The position numbers and the translations under genes are program-made. The notes below the pieces were generated by a model. The model had not been told where the DNA came from. It saw only the letters and a list, made by a program, of their open reading frames with translations, and did not search any database. A stretch of DNA of 64,000 nucleotides, from positions 1,922,001 to 1,986,000 of the forward strand of contig OY752143.1 in the NCBI GenBank assembly GCA_963573315.1, in the 5' to 3' direction. Source of the stretch: Entomortierella parvispora. Its lineage: Eukaryota > Mortierellomycota > Mortierellomycetes > Mortierellales > Mortierellaceae. Below are positions 1 through 12,286 of the stretch, piece after piece. The number at the start of each line of letters is the position of its first letter. Within the stretch, counting starts at the first letter, position 1.

Positions 1-888
1 GCGGGGAGATGCTCGATCGTCCCGCAGGTCTTGACCCTCAAAAATCCTGCATGCTAGTGTCGCAGGAAAGTGATCGAGTGAACAAGAAAGCACCTTTGCT
101 CCCCTCTGGCAATATCAATGACAGAACCACTTCATTGGAAACTGGGTTGATTGAATGACACCGCGGAGAAACCTTGACGAAAGTGAAAAATAAAAAAGGT
201 TGCGGCTCTCATTAAGAGGCACGAAAAAATGTCCACGCCTCCAACAGGGTGCTTGATTGAGCAATTAGACTGGGCTGGGTCAATTGGACAACCCAAAAAG
301 AAAAAAAGATACCCGGTGGCAAAAAGTCTGGGCTGGGGTATGAACAATTTGCTGGTTCATTGGAAGCGAGCCACCAGACGCGTGAAGGAATGCACACAGG
401 CGCTTGTTGCGGACTGAATGGGCATCGCTCTCATGTTTTTTTTCCCTTTATTTTCTCCGCTCTCCTTCTTCTGCAGTTGCACCAGGGGTAGGTGCAACAG
501 TCTATCACACAGCAAAAGGACCATCCGTCATCTTGTCCATCGGCCTTTGTCTGGGTCTTTGTCAGGAAGACGTCGCTGCTGCCGCCGCCTTCTGTTTTGC
601 CCCATTTGGCTCTCAGACGACAATTCTCTCCCCTTACAAAAACAAACAGGCAGTGCCTTCAATCTGTGCCCCCCTTCCTTCGGAGCCCTTTTCTCATCTC
701 CTCCATCCCTCCTTATAAAGCGGACGGTCTACTGCAGTTTTTTTCCCTTCTTTTGTTTTCTGTTATCTCTCTCTTTTTTTTCCTCCCACGCACTCGTCCT
801 CTCTTGATTCCCCCTTTTCTTTCTCCTCCCTTGTTCACCTCTTGCAACGTTTCCCACCTTTTTGATCTCACGAGAGCCACTTCCAACA
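1..888. other. Upstream region without a supported gene
   Basis: No frame here reads like a conserved protein. The last 450 bases are strongly pyrimidine-rich on the plus strand, as in other 5' regions of this window. A TATA-like TATAAA lies at 714-719, about 170 bp before the bestrophin start. The left edge cuts the region, so the end of another gene could lie just outside. Confidence 0.5.
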
Positions 889-2779
889 ATGTCTTACTTT
901 CGACGCCCAGCAGAGTTCTACAGTCGAACACAATGGACCTATCCAGGTAAAGCGGTTTCCCAACGCCCTCGCCGTCAATCGGATGCGCCAGCATCATTTT
1001 CTAAGGAAGAGGGCCAATCTGCTTGGATATACAGGAAACAGGAGACGTCAATCGACACTACGAGAAGCAGACGCCGTAAAAAGAACAAAAGAACAATTCA
1101 CCGATCTCCGCGGGAAACACGACTACAAGAGTTGGTTGTATTCTCCGCACTACCTGTTCTTTGTGTTTCTGTTTGGGCTTGGATCGTGTGTGCAACTCAA
1201 ATGCAATCTGCAAGGGAGCAAAGCACAAGCAAGAGTTTTGACCACAATAATCACAAACAACCCAAACAATTAAACTAACACCTTGTGACCTTGATACTTT
1301 CCTTTTTCTGATAGACACACTCCGTGTCCGCGGCTCCGTTATCCCCTCGGTGATGACGGACGTGGTTGTTATTACCTCGTTCAGTGCCTTGGTCATGTCT
1401 CTGGAATCTAGCCATTTCTTTGATTTCTCTCTTAACATTCCCAGTGTCATCGGTAAGCAACAGGGAAAAAAACAAAAAAAAGGGCGGGGAGAACAGACAA
1501 AAGAGAGTGCAAACGTGCATACTTGTTTGCGCCACATTTCTAATACCCAACACACCTCGCATTTAGTTCCTGCGTTGTCCGTTGTGGTCGGTTTGATCTT
1601 GGCTTTCAGGACCAACACTGCTTATGACCGTTTCTGGGAAGGTCGCAAGCTGTGGTCCACTCTTGATGTTCAGATCCGCAATTTTTCAAGAATGATCTGG
1701 GTGGGTATGAAGGAGACCCAACATCCATCAGGCACAGGAAAAGAGAGAAGAACAATTCTTACTGGCCATCATTTGTTTGGCCGCAGCAACAGCTCGTTGC
1801 TCAAGTCTAGCAAGAGCGGCAAGTCTAGCTCTTCCAACGGCAACGGCAACGGCAACGGCACAACGACCACCTATGGTTCCACCAACAAAACCGATAACGT
1901 GTCTACATCGACTTTGATCGACGTGGATTCTCTCTCTAACGCAACCGAACACCAAAACCAACACCGTGTCCAGACTCAGGAAGATCATGATGATGATTAT
2001 GAAAAGATCATTGTGATCAAGCTCCTCTTGGCGTTTGCCGTCTCTGTGAAGCACCATCTTCGCCAAGAGTTTGGTATCCGCTATTACGATCTCGAGGGAC
2101 TTTTGCCTGCTGGATATGAACCCTGCGCCGCCACTGAACATGTCGTGGTCAAGGTGCATCACGACCAATCCCTTGGTGATAGTGCACGTCTTTACTCCCA
2201 GGACCTATGGACGATTGAGGCTGGCAACGACGATGGACAAATGTCACTGCCCTTGGAGATTGCTCATGGCCTTTCGCTCTGGGTTATCGGAGAGAACCGA
2301 GCTGGAAGAATTGAGCCTGCCTTGGTCGGTAACCTCTTGAGCAGCATCAATACAATGGTCGACATCTTCACCAACATGGAACGTATTGTGTTCACGCCCA
2401 TTCCTATGGCCTACAGCATTCATTTGCGCCAGGTCGTTTACCTTTACTGCTTGGCCTTGCCCTTCACATTCTTGACGGCCTTGGACTGGTTGACTGTCCC
2501 TTTGATGTGCTTGGTCTCGTTCACCTTGTTTGGTATGGAGGCCATTGCTACCGAGATCCAGAACCCATTCGGCAAGGACGCCAATGATCTGCACATGGTA
2601 TGTTTGCGTGTCGGATGTTGGAAACAACTTTGACCTGTGATAAGACTCTGATTGTCAATCGTTCACTAACCATTTGATTCGTTTTTTTTACTCATTAGGA
2701 CGAGTTCTGTCAGGATCTCAAGAAGGAGCTTGACTACACAGTTAACCTCAAGAACACCACCCCAGGAGCTCATGTCTAA
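889..2779 (+). CDS. Bestrophin / UPF0187-family chloride channel
   Basis: Predicted membrane anion channel of the bestrophin-like UPF0187 family, 486 residues. The family signature is clear: a hydrophobic segment after RGSVIPSVMTDVVV, then RTNTAYDRFWEGRKLW in the exon starting at 1567, and later hydrophobic helices with the segment ending near FGKDANDLHM. The model has introns at 947-1034, 1188-1314, 1453-1566 and 2598-2698, all GT-AG and phase-consistent. The start at 889 follows a pyrimidine-rich leader; the first intron, which joins the N-terminus to the reading frame of the channel, is the least certain part. A Ser/Asn/Gly-rich insertion of roughly 80 residues separates the conserved halves. 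Subcellular site is not shown by the sequence; fungal relatives are often mitochondrial or plasma-membrane proteins. Confidence 0.85.
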
Positions 2780-3047
2780 AAAAAAGAAAAGAGGGAGAAG
2801 AGGTCTCTCTCTTTCTCTGTGCAGCATGCAGCCCTGCCCTTCCAATTCATTCCTTGAATACCCTTCAACCCAAAATATCCATTCATTTGTCAATAAAAAA
2901 CAAACAGCAATTGCATTCAATTTTTGTCAACGAACAAAAAGTGCGCGTATCTTTGCCGTCGTTGCCTTACAGGGACTTTTGCGGGCTGGCCAAAGAACTT
3001 TCGGCACTTCCTGCCTTCTCGAGTAAAAAAAAAAAAAAGAACGATGT

Positions 3048-4902
3048 TTATTTAGGAAAAAGATCCCTTGAAAGCGTCGTGCTGTTCCAGCGATTAAAGG
3101 ATCTTGTTTTCGGTCCGCTCAATCTCAGGACATCGATCAATGTCGGGCGCTCTGGCCGTTCCGCAGATCGAAACGGTATGCTTCTTGATGCATCGTGCTT
3201 GGCTAGGTTCTCATCAAGTTCAGCTTTAATGGCTTTCGCTTCCTCCAGTTTCCGCTGCAACTGACCCTTATTCATCTCGTCGTCTCCAGAGGCCAAAATA
3301 CCCTTGTAAATTTTGACCGCTTGTTCCGCCACGTCCACATTAGCTCTTGGATAATGGCTTCCTTTGACGACTCTGGTCCAGTGGCTGTCCTCGAGAATCT
3401 TGTAACCCTCATTGAGATGCTTTGTCTTGACGGCGCACTTTAATACTGAGGCAAGAGACCATGCGTCCTGTTTAGTCACGATGGTGTGGTTGATTCCATA
3501 GCGAGAGGTGCCGGATTTCTTGTTGACTCGAATCAGTCTCTGTTGCTCTGTATACATCTCCATCGTCTTTGGCCAGTTCCTGTCCTTTAGCGCCGCATCC
3601 AATCCTTGCTTCAAAGTCGAAGGGCTGTGCCGGAGATTGTTTTCAGCAACCTTGTCCCACGTAGCAATGGCTTGCTTATAGTCCTTGGAGGCGATTTGGA
3701 TGTGCATCACCGAAGCGAGAAGTTGAGAGTCCGGTTTGAAATCTGGGTAGACTGTCTGAATATGGTTCAAGTACTGTTGAGCTCTTCCATAATCCCGAAG
3801 CTTTGAGCAAAGCGACAATAACAGCTCCACAGTTCTGCATTGGATCGAGTCTCTTCGAAGAGCGGCTCCTAATCCAAAGCCTTTGCTGGGCGAGATGGCC
3901 CTTTCAGTCGCGGACATTGGTGAAGTCGAGTCCCTTTGTTCCTTCCTGGATTCCAATCCTGATGCAGATGCGGTGGTAGAGGGTAGTTCGAGGCCATAAA
4001 GAGACTCGACCAATTTGTAGCCACGTCTGATCAGTGTCAAAGCTGTGGCCTCTCGACAAGCTAAAAGGACAGCATCAACCAATCTTGGGTCCAGATCCAG
4101 TTCGTCCGGTCGCTTTGTCTTTGCCTCCAAAAAGTCTTCCCAAGTCTTCCATGCAAGGTCAAACCCAGTGTTGCCTCCCTTTCTGGCAAAAGAGTTGATC
4201 AAAATGTTGTACGTGACGACATCCGGCGCTCGGGGTCCAGACTTTGGCATGGCCTCGTAGATCTCTTTCAGGGCTTCGTAATCCTCCGCACGACTGCAGA
4301 CTTTGAGGAGAGCATTGGTATGAACAAGAGCGGGTTCGGTATCTTCGGATTCCTGCATCTGGGTATAAAGTTCTCTGGCTCTGGCGACAGTGTTGGGCGA
4401 GTCCGAGTTGATCGCAAGGGCATTAAGGAGGATGGTGAAGGTCCGGGCAGAAGGTTCAATACCTCTTTTCTTCATCTAGAAAGAAGTAACAGAGCAGAGA
4501 AAGGTTAGGACAAGTAAAACTATGCCTATCAAAAGGTGGGAAAGGGGAAGATACGTCGATCTGATCTGGTTGACTTGCATCGTTCAATAGTTGCCAGGAC
4601 TGACTGGCCTTGCCCAGCTTTGCTGATTCTTGAATGAGGTGGTTCCAGACAACCTCGTTCTGACGAGTCTTTGGGGCCTCGAGAACCAAAGCGATGGCGT
4701 CATCTAGCTTCCCGTTCCTTGCAAACTTGACGACCTTTTCAGAGAGTAGATAAGGGTCCCTGGGCAGGGTGATCTTTTTGTTCAGAGGCTTCTTTTCGAT
4801 CGAGGCCGCGGCGACCAAAGAGGACTGGGAAAAGTGGGCACGGGCGGGGATGGAGGTCAAGCGCAGGTGACGCGGACGGAGGGCGAGGGCGAGAGAAGAC
4901 AT
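3048..4902 (-). CDS. Mitochondrial pentatricopeptide-repeat (PPR) protein
   Basis: A 591-residue protein in two exons with an intron at 4476-4554. The N-terminus (MSSLALALRPRHLRLTS...) is rich in Arg, Ser and Ala without acidic residues, as in a mitochondrial presequence. PPR-like helical repeats follow, for example NEVVWNHLIQESAKLG, SARTFTILLNALAI, PALVHTNALLKVCSR and PDVVTYNILINSFARKG. PPR proteins bind organelle RNA, and fungal ones mainly act in mitochondrial transcript stability, processing or translation. I cannot assign it to a named orthologue such as Ccm1/Dmr1 or Pet309. It is divergent from COX10, with a shared 419-bp upstream region, which fits co-expression of two respiration-related genes. 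Confidence 0.8.
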
Positions 4903-5321
4903 GAAGGGGGGGAATGGAGAGGAATGGGGGGAGCAAAGGAGCGAAGGACAAAAGAAGAACAAGAAGGGAAGGGTAGGCCCAAAAAGGACAAAGTCAACAG
5001 GCGAGGAGGAAAGTGGCTTTGCACACTCACACTCGCACACACACGGAGAGAGAGAAGAGAGAAAGCGAGACACGGACTGCACACTCCGCCCGAGGGGGAG
5101 CGGTGTTCCTCGGACAGAACACAAACACGCCCCTCTCCCCTGCGCTGTCTTCCTGTGGACGTGCGCCTTCTCTTTTCTTTTCATTCTCTCTTCATTCATT
5201 CATTTGCCTCTCTTCATCGCCGCCGCCAACCAAGGATCCCAGCTCCCACGTCGCCTTTTTGCCGCCAACTCTCGACATCATATACCACCCGTGCGACCGT
5301 TTGTTTCTCTTCTCGTGCGCC
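4903..5321. promoter_or_regulatory. Shared divergent promoter (PPR gene / COX10)
   Basis: 419 bp separate the start codons of two oppositely oriented genes, so both promoters must lie here. The sequence is purine-rich on the PPR side and pyrimidine-rich on the COX10 side and includes a short CA-repeat near 5029-5042. No specific factor site is claimed. Confidence 0.5.
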
Positions 5322-6740
5322 ATGCAGTCCGTCTCTCAGATCTCCTCCGGAGCACCGAGACTGATCAGATCCGGATCCAACTCATTCCAAGCACGCATGC
5401 ATTCAACCGCATGCTCTCATAGTCTGAACCGTCTGAACCAAAGGTCGCCCCTTGCCTTCCTCCACGCAGCTTCCTCCCGATCCACAACCTCGCTCAAAGG
5501 ACCCAGGATCATCTTCACTCGGGCTTCCTTCTCGTCCAACAACACACGCTCTGCAGCGGCAGCAGCAGCCGGGTCCGGGTCCGGATCCCTTCCTCAAGAT
5601 GCCAGCACCAAAGACGATACCGCCGACCACACAGGATTCTTCACCAGTCGGTCCTACGCTCCTGCTGGATACCAGGACTATGACATCCGCTGGAAAGAAG
5701 TCAAACAGCCAACGTTAGCAGGACTTATTCCCATCTATCTCGACCTTTCTAAAGCTCGTCTCGGAGCTCTGGTTACCCTGACAACAATGTGCGGATACGC
5801 CATGACGACGGCCTCGACTAGCTTGACCACTTTGTTGTCTCTCACAGCAGGAACTGCACTCTGCATCACATCCGCCAACGCATACAACCAGTTTGTGGAG
5901 CCACCTTACGACGCACAAATGTCCCGGACACGGAATAGGATTTTAGTCCGCAAGGCCGTGTCGCCCCTGCACGCCTGGTCTTTTGCCACAGTAACAGGAC
6001 TCAGTGGTACGGCTCTCTTGGCCGCGGCTGTGAACCCACTGACAGCGATCTTGGGGGCTGCCAATTTGGTCCTGTACTCTGCAGTGTATACGCCCATGAA
6101 ACGTATGTCCATCGCCAATACATGGGTCGGCGCCATTGTCGGAGCTATCCCCCCAATGATGGGCTGGGCCGCTTGCACAAACTCTTTGGATCCCGAGGCT
6201 TGGTTGCTGGGCTTCTTCCTCTACGCCTGGCAGTTTCCCCATTTCAACTCTCTAGCGTGGAATCTTCGTGCAGACTACTCCAAGGCTGGATACCGTATGA
6301 TGGCCGTGACAGACCCCAAGCTGAATGCCCGTGTCAGTCTTCGGTATACGCTAGCATTGTTCCCATGTGTGACATTGGCACCTTATCTGGACATGACCAG
6401 CTGGTGGTTTGCCATTGACGGCAACATTGTGAACGCGGTCATGTTGGCGGGCGCGGCCAACTTTTGGAGAAAGAGGGATGACAAAAGCGCTCGACAGTTG
6501 TTCTTTGGCAGTCTGATCTACCTGCCCGTAGTTCTGGCCTTGATGATGTTCCACAAAAAGGGTAAGGATGCGTCCACACCCTTGGAGGATGGCGTTCTTG
6601 CCTCTGCAGCGGTAGTCAGCGCTTCAAACGATGTCCACACTCTCGAGGACGATGATGATGAGTACGAGTATGTAGATGAAGATGAGGACGACGAGGACGA
6701 AACCCACCATACCACTTCTGCACAGATCAAGAAGCATTAA
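5322..6740 (+). CDS. COX10: Protoheme IX farnesyltransferase (COX10)
   Basis: Single-exon gene, 472 residues. COX10 adds a farnesyl chain to haem B, giving haem O, the first step to haem A of cytochrome c oxidase; it is a multi-pass inner mitochondrial membrane enzyme of the UbiA family. The catalytic prenyl-diphosphate motif is visible as NQFVEPPYDAQMSRTRNRIL, followed by VGAIVGAIPPMMGW and the second motif around RADYSKAGYRMM. The first 100 residues are Ser/Arg-rich and look like a mitochondrial presequence. The tail is unusual: about 20 residues of nearly pure Asp/Glu near 6645-6700. The frame stays open upstream of 5322, but that part is simple-sequence leader, so the ATG at 5322 was chosen. 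Confidence 0.95.
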   Translation: MQSVSQISSGAPRLIRSGSNSFQARMHSTACSHSLNRLNQRSPLAFLHAASSRSTTSLKGPRIIFTRASFSSNNTRSAAAAAAGSGSGSLPQDASTKDDTADHTGFFTSRSYAPAGYQDYDIRWKEVKQPTLAGLIPIYLDLSKARLGALVTLTTMCGYAMTTASTSLTTLLSLTAGTALCITSANAYNQFVEPPYDAQMSRTRNRILVRKAVSPLHAWSFATVTGLSGTALLAAAVNPLTAILGAANLVLYSAVYTPMKRMSIANTWVGAIVGAIPPMMGWAACTNSLDPEAWLLGFFLYAWQFPHFNSLAWNLRADYSKAGYRMMAVTDPKLNARVSLRYTLALFPCVTLAPYLDMTSWWFAIDGNIVNAVMLAGAANFWRKRDDKSARQLFFGSLIYLPVVLALMMFHKKGKDASTPLEDGVLASAAVVSASNDVHTLEDDDDEYEYVDEDEDDEDETHHTTSAQIKKH

Positions 6741-7019
6741 AAATCGTAATAAATTACATCCATCCACAAAAAACAAAGCCCACGCGATCTCTCGGAGGAA
6801 GTTCTGTTTTTGTTTCCCGGGAACATCGGGCTTTAATAAGTGATATGTACAGGAGAGTAATAGAGTCGCAGACGGTTTTTTTTGGTTTTTTTTGCTCAGT
6901 TCCTGTCTGGCTCTTGGGTTTCTATCCGTCAATCTGTCCGTTTGCCGATCTCGGCTGACCCACAATGGGCAGAGGCAAAAAAAAACAAAAAAACAAAACC
7001 TTCGGGAAGGGTGTGAAGT

Positions 7020-7528
7020 TTATGCGTTCTTTTGGTCGTCCAAAGCAGCCATCCGACTAAGCTCGATACGACTCTGTTCAAGAGCCAGACGCTCCTCCTT
7101 GCGCTTCTTGTCGTAGAACATACCTCCTCCCAAGAGCGCTGCGAGGGTGAAGAACTGGAATCCGACACGGGCCCTGAACATGTGCTGAGCGAATTCACGA
7201 CGGCCGGTCCTGACGCCGTAACTGGCTCCAATGAATGCAGCAATGGTCAATCCGACTCCTGTTGATCCATAAAGTTGCCGAGAGAGAGTTGGTTGTTGTT
7301 GAATGGGCATATAAATATGTCGCGAGAAGAGAAGAGATTAGTTTGAGGGGACTTTCAAGAGATCAGGAGAGGAGAGAAGGCAGAGGAGGAGCAGGGGACG
7401 AGCAGCCAATCGGGAATGGAGGGGAACTTGCCTGCGCTGACAACCTTGTTCTCTGCAAAGAGACGCTTGACCTTGTCAAGGGCGGTCTCGGTGTCCTCGT
7501 CGTAGTAATATTGATCGTCTGAAGACAT
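7020..7528 (-). CDS. RCF1: Rcf1-like HIG1-domain protein (respiratory supercomplex factor)
   Basis: 111 residues in two exons. The intron at 7259-7431 has a GC donor (GCAAGT) and an AG acceptor; using it restores a continuous HIG1 domain: an N-terminal acidic stretch, helix KVKRLFAENKVVSAG, then GVGLTIAAFIGASYG and RARVGFQFFTLAALLGGG as two membrane segments, ending in a charged tail. HIG1 type-2 proteins such as yeast Rcf1 are inner-membrane proteins that associate with complexes III and IV. The GT-containing alternatives near the donor do not keep the frame. It is divergent from the LYR-protein gene. Which HIG1 paralogue it is cannot be settled from the sequence alone. Confidence 0.85.
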
Positions 7529-7755
7529 GGTGATGGTGGTGAGAGAGATGTGAGGGTGGAGGGGAACAGCGGTGCGAGCATGCGCCCATTGATGCCTCTT
7601 CCGGTCAGAATGACGCGGTGGCTTGTTTCGGTGGAGCCTCTGCCCTCTGGGAGCCCTTGCCACCAACATCGTTGAAGCCCTTTGAGGCTCATGCATACAA
7701 TTCAACTTTCACTCTCCTTTTCTGTCTTTATTCATTCATTCATTCAACCTCTTAC
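7529..7755. promoter_or_regulatory. Short divergent promoter (RCF1 / LYR gene)
   Basis: Only 227 bp separate two start codons facing away from each other. A run of TTCAT repeats lies at about 7730-7745, directly before the LYR start codon. Both flanking genes are probably mitochondrial, so shared regulation is plausible. Confidence 0.45.
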
Positions 7756-8941
7756 ATGCCAGCGCTGCCATTCTGGAAGCACCCCGCCCATAGGCTGCCT
7801 ACTTTGGCCCTCTACAAGGCCCTTCTCCAGTCGACCCTGGTTCTTCCTCGAGCCTGTGTAGCCCAACCTGGAAGGTCACGACTTCCGATCCCAGGCAAAG
7901 GCGTCGGTCCTCCAGGATCCGCCGCACCCATACCGCATCTGAACAGGACCTATCTCTTTGCTTACATACGTGATCGGTTCCGATTCAATCGACACTGCAC
8001 CAGTCCACGGATCACGGCTGGGTATCTCAGAGAGGCCGAAGACGCGCTGCAGAAATTACAGCGGGCAAGGATAGAAGACGAAGAGGGTCTTCGGATCAGG
8101 AGAGAATTGACCGATATGGTCCAGGGACGAACAGGGCGACTCAAAGAAGTCATTGATCATGTAATGAATCACTCTGCGATGTAAAAGGATCGATCTTAAA
8201 AAAACATGAGCTGACTCTTTTTTCGTTTGTAGCTTCACGAGTTGATTGACTGGGACCCCAAAAAAACTACTCAAAGGGAACGGTTCCTTCGACTTAAAAG
8301 AGCTCATGAAGCTGTCTGGGATACGCGCCCACAGTCATCAATTCAAAAGGACAAGGATATCTACTACCGGATACCCTTGCACCCGTCGTTATTCACCTTT
8401 CCACCCGAACTGGACTATTACCCACCCACCAAATACCCCAACCAGTTCAAGAACCAACGTGGCAAATTCAAAAACTTTGGAGGAGTCTTTCTGACTGAAG
8501 TCACCACAGCGCAGGGCTCGCGATTTCCAAGGATCCGAGGAGGCACTCAGCCAGAATGGTTGAGCATGCTCCTGAAGACAAGGGTTCAGAACTCGGTCAA
8601 AAGAGTGAATGAATGGAAAGAGCTCGAGGAGCTAAGAAGGATGATGATTATAGAAAAGGAGTTTCAAAAGCGCCTAGGAATCTCGGAACATGGATACAGT
8701 AAGACCAATGCCAATATCTTTTTACCCCTTCCCCTCCCCATCCTCTCTTGACAGCCTAAATTTGCTAACATTCTCTCTTCCTTTCTCTTGGATACTTCGT
8801 GAACATCTAGTTAGAGAGATTGGTGGTCGAATCAAGGAAATCAAGAGAAAACACCATGATGACAGGAGAAGCTCTACGAACCTGAGGAACAAACTGCCAG
8901 AGTCAGATCGTGATGAGGATGGAGACGACACGTTTAATTAG
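7756..8941 (+). CDS. LYR-motif mitochondrial protein, Cup1-like
   Basis: 333 residues, three exons, introns 8161-8232 and 8699-8810. The N-terminal ALYKALLQSTLVLP is an LYR-type helix (L-Y-K), and the rest of the first exon (YLFAYIRDRFRFNRH...AEDALQKLQRA) matches the arrangement of fungal LYR proteins of the Cup1 type. The C-terminal part is basic and ends in an acidic DEDGDDTFN tail. LYR proteins usually bind mitochondrial acyl carrier protein and help assemble respiratory complexes or Fe-S proteins; this one's partner cannot be told from the sequence. Both splice junctions keep the frame (VIDH to LHELIDWDP; HGY to IREIGGRIK). Confidence 0.75.
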
Positions 8942-8976
8942 GACGAATATTGTAATTAAAAAGCGCTTTATTTCAA

Positions 8977-11900
8977 CTATAATGAATTGACGACGGATTG
9001 GCAGCGAGCACAGAGAGCGTCTTGAGCAGGCGATACAAGTGTCCAGCAGCGAGGGCACTTGTGCAATCCCGATCGACGTACAACTAGGCGACAGGATCCA
9101 ACCTTGGGCATCTCAACATCCCGGGTGAAGAATACCTCCTTACTCTCAGAAGTGTCTTCTGTAGTAAAGGCTGCCCTCGTGACAGTGACAGCTGAAGTAA
9201 TAAAGAGCCTTGCAAAATCATCCGCATAACGATCGACGATGTCGGCCAAGGTATTTTCCTTATTCTCGTTCTTGTCCATCAACTGAATCTCGACCGTGGC
9301 TTCGGCAGAAGGGCCGATGAGCTTTGCGGCACGGGCTTGCTCCAACAGCTGATTGACTTCGGAACGAAGCTGCTTCACGACTAGGAACTCTTCGCGCAAA
9401 GCAACATTGTTCCAAGATTCTGGGACATCCAACCAACCAGCACGGAAGACAGATGGTTGAGGATCATTGAAGCAACTGCTATAGTTCTCGTACACTTCCT
9501 CAGCAAAGTGGGGCGCTAATGGAGCAATGCTTTTGTTGAAAGCAGTTAATACCTTAAAGAGAGTGAAGAGGGACAAAATGAGAATGATCAGTAGCTTATA
9601 ATGACAGATACATGGACGAGAAAATGAATTGTAGGAAATACATACGTGGAAGAGAACGGTTTGGATGCCCCGGCGCTTCTCGCTGTTTTCTCTTTCGTTA
9701 TAAAGGGTATCTTTGATCACGTCCAAGTAGAAGGAGGACAAGGTCGTGCTTGTGAGGAATTGCAGTTGCGTAAAGACTAGAAATATAGATGGATAAAGAA
9801 CATATAGCTAGTATCGGTCTTTCATTGAAATCAGAAAAAATCAACATTCGGTGCTATCAGAACCTTACCCTTGTTATACATGAACTCGTCATAGGCTGCG
9901 TTTACACTCTTGCAGAATTGATACACCTCTGAGAGCATGAACTTGTCTAATCGACTCAAGTTCTCATAGGGTACTGCCTGAGACTCGTGGAATCCATTCA
10001 GGTTGCCAAGCATGAACCGGGCGGTGGTTCTAAACTTGCGCAGGCCTTCCGCAACCTGCGTCAAGATGGTCTTTCCAATGGCAATGTCTTTGGTATATTC
10101 GGAAGAAGCCGCCCAGAGTCGGAGAACGTCCAATCCATAAGCGGGGTCTTTTTGAACATTCTTGCCTCCATAGATGACCATGGCTGGGTCCACAGTGTTG
10201 CCAAGTGATTTGCTCTGCTTGAGACCCTTGGCATCCAGCAAGAACCCGTGGGTGATCAGGGTTCCAAAGGGTGCCTTGCCAGTCAAGGCGACCGAAGTCA
10301 GAAGTGAAGATTGGAACCAGCCACGATGCTGATCACTGCCCTCGCAGTAAACATCCGCGACAAAGGGCAAATGAGGCCGAGGCATGTCTTCTTCGATCAT
10401 GGTCCAACTCGTGCCACTGTCAAACCAGACATCCATGGTGTCAGTGCCGCGGCGATACGTCTTGCCATTGTTTCTGTACTTAGGTGCCAGCAGCTCCTCC
10501 GTAGACATGCTCCACCAAGCATTCGTACCATGCTCCTTGACAGTGTCCACGATGTGCTGGACAGACTCCTTGGTCAAAAGTGGTTCGTCCGTGTCGACCT
10601 CGTACATGACAGGGATAGGAACGCCCCAGGAACGCTGACGCGAAATGCACCATTCAGAGCGGGAGAGAACAAAGCCCTCCAGACGGCGTCTAGCACCCTC
10701 TGGTACAATCTTGACAGACTCGATCGCCTTCAGAGCATCCTCCTTGATGGTTCCAACGTTCGCAAACCATTGCGAGGTGGCGCGCAAGATGATGGGTTTC
10801 TTGGACCTCCAATCATAGGGGTACTTGTGCACATATGCTTGCTCTTGGATCAGAGTGCCCTTGGCCCGCAACATCTCCAAGACCTTGGTTGTACCTTCGC
10901 CCTGAACATTCAGGCCCTCCAATTCGGGACCTGCCTCGGCCGTAAAGTCGCCGACATTGTTCACGGGGCAGAAGGCTTCAATGCCCAGAGGGAAACAGGC
11001 CTTGTAGTCGTCCATACCATGACCGGGAGCCGTATGAACCAAACCAGAGCCAGAGTCTGAGGTGACATAGTCTGCAGTGATGAAGGGTAGTGACTCTGAG
11101 GTCAATGGGTGCTGATACCGTGTGCCCATCAACTCTTGACCAGTGATCTGTCCAAGAGGTTCCAAGGTTGGAGCGTCGCCGTCCTTGGAGGTAAATCGCT
11201 TTTGCATTTCTTCCATACGCTCTGCTGCTGCAAGATAGAGGGTCGAGGGGTCGGACGCTGCGCTGGAGCGGAATAACGTATAGTTCATTCGAGGATGGAC
11301 GGCTACACATCTGTTAGCAGGTAATGTCCAAGGTGTGGTGGTCCATACTACAGCCTGTAAAGATGCCCCGTCGGGAGCTAAAGCTACCAGTGAAGTTGCT
11401 AAACGTTTGAAGAAGGCATTAGGACATTGATGCCGTCTAGTTGCCATGGACTATCATATATTTGTCCTCACTTACAAGGCTGGTCCAAGTGGAAGGCCAC
11501 CCAGGCAGATCGACTCTTGTGGTCATCTTTGTACTCGAGCTCTGATTCTGCCAGTGCAGTCTTGGATGAAGGGGACCAGTAAACGGGCTTGTTGGCACGG
11601 TAGATCAGACCTTTGCTCATCATCCCATAAAAGACGTTCAGTTGACGGGTCTCAAAGTCCTTGTGCATGGTCAGGTACCCATTGTCCCAGTCGCCCATGA
11701 CGCCATACGCAAGGAATTCGCTGCGTTGAGCATCTACGGCCGATTGGGCGGTTGCTTGAGCGACTTCACGGACTTGAGTGGGACTGAGATTGGAGCGATC
11801 AACGACTTTGAGCTCTGCAAGAGCCTTCAGTTCAATGGGCAGTCCGTGGCAATCCCAACCCGGGCGATAGCTGTGCAAGGATGATAAATCAAAAAGACCG

Positions 11901-12286
11901 AGACAAGAAGAGGTGATTAGAAATCCACCTCTTTTTGTGGGTAAACCAAGTGAGCGCAAAGCTGATTCTTACTCGACTTTGAAGCCCGCCATGACTTTCT
12001 GACGGTTGACAAAGTCCTTGAGAAGTTTGTTGAGTGCATGACCAAGGTGGAGATGGCCGTTGGCGTAAGGAGGGCCGTCATGGAGGACAAAGAGGTCTCC
12101 TCTGTTGTTTTCGCGTTGCCAAGCATAGAGATCTTTAGTGCAACGATCGCGGAAGAGATGTTCACGCGCTACTGCATCAGCGCGGAGGGGGAAGTCGGTG
12201 GTTGGGAGTAAAAGGGTGGGGGCGTATTTCTGGTCGGGCTTTTCCTTTTGTACCTTCTTGGGCTTTGTTGTTGTAGGCGTAGACAT
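8977..12286 (-). CDS. ISM1: Isoleucyl-tRNA synthetase, mitochondrial/bacterial type
   Basis: 981 residues, five exons; introns 9553-9645, 9777-9868, 11399-11475 and 11871-11972. A class I synthetase charging tRNA-Ile. Visible motifs: HIGH-type HLHLGHALNKLL, YRPGWDCHGLPIELKAL at the first splice junction, VVWTTTPWTLPANR of the editing domain, KMSKS-type GLKQSKSLGNTVDP, and a C-terminal zinc motif CPRCW...CARC. The C-terminal zinc knuckle is typical of bacterial and mitochondrial IleRS. The first ATG gives MSTPTTTKPKKVQKEKP, which is not a good presequence; the same frame is open without an ATG for 64 more codons upstream (to 12478), raising the possibility of non-AUG initiation. Confidence 0.93.

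Noticed and set aside
5013-5321. N-terminal extension of COX10 from 5013
   Set aside because: It translates CA-repeat and simple leader sequence; the ATG at 5322 directly precedes a presequence-like N-terminus.
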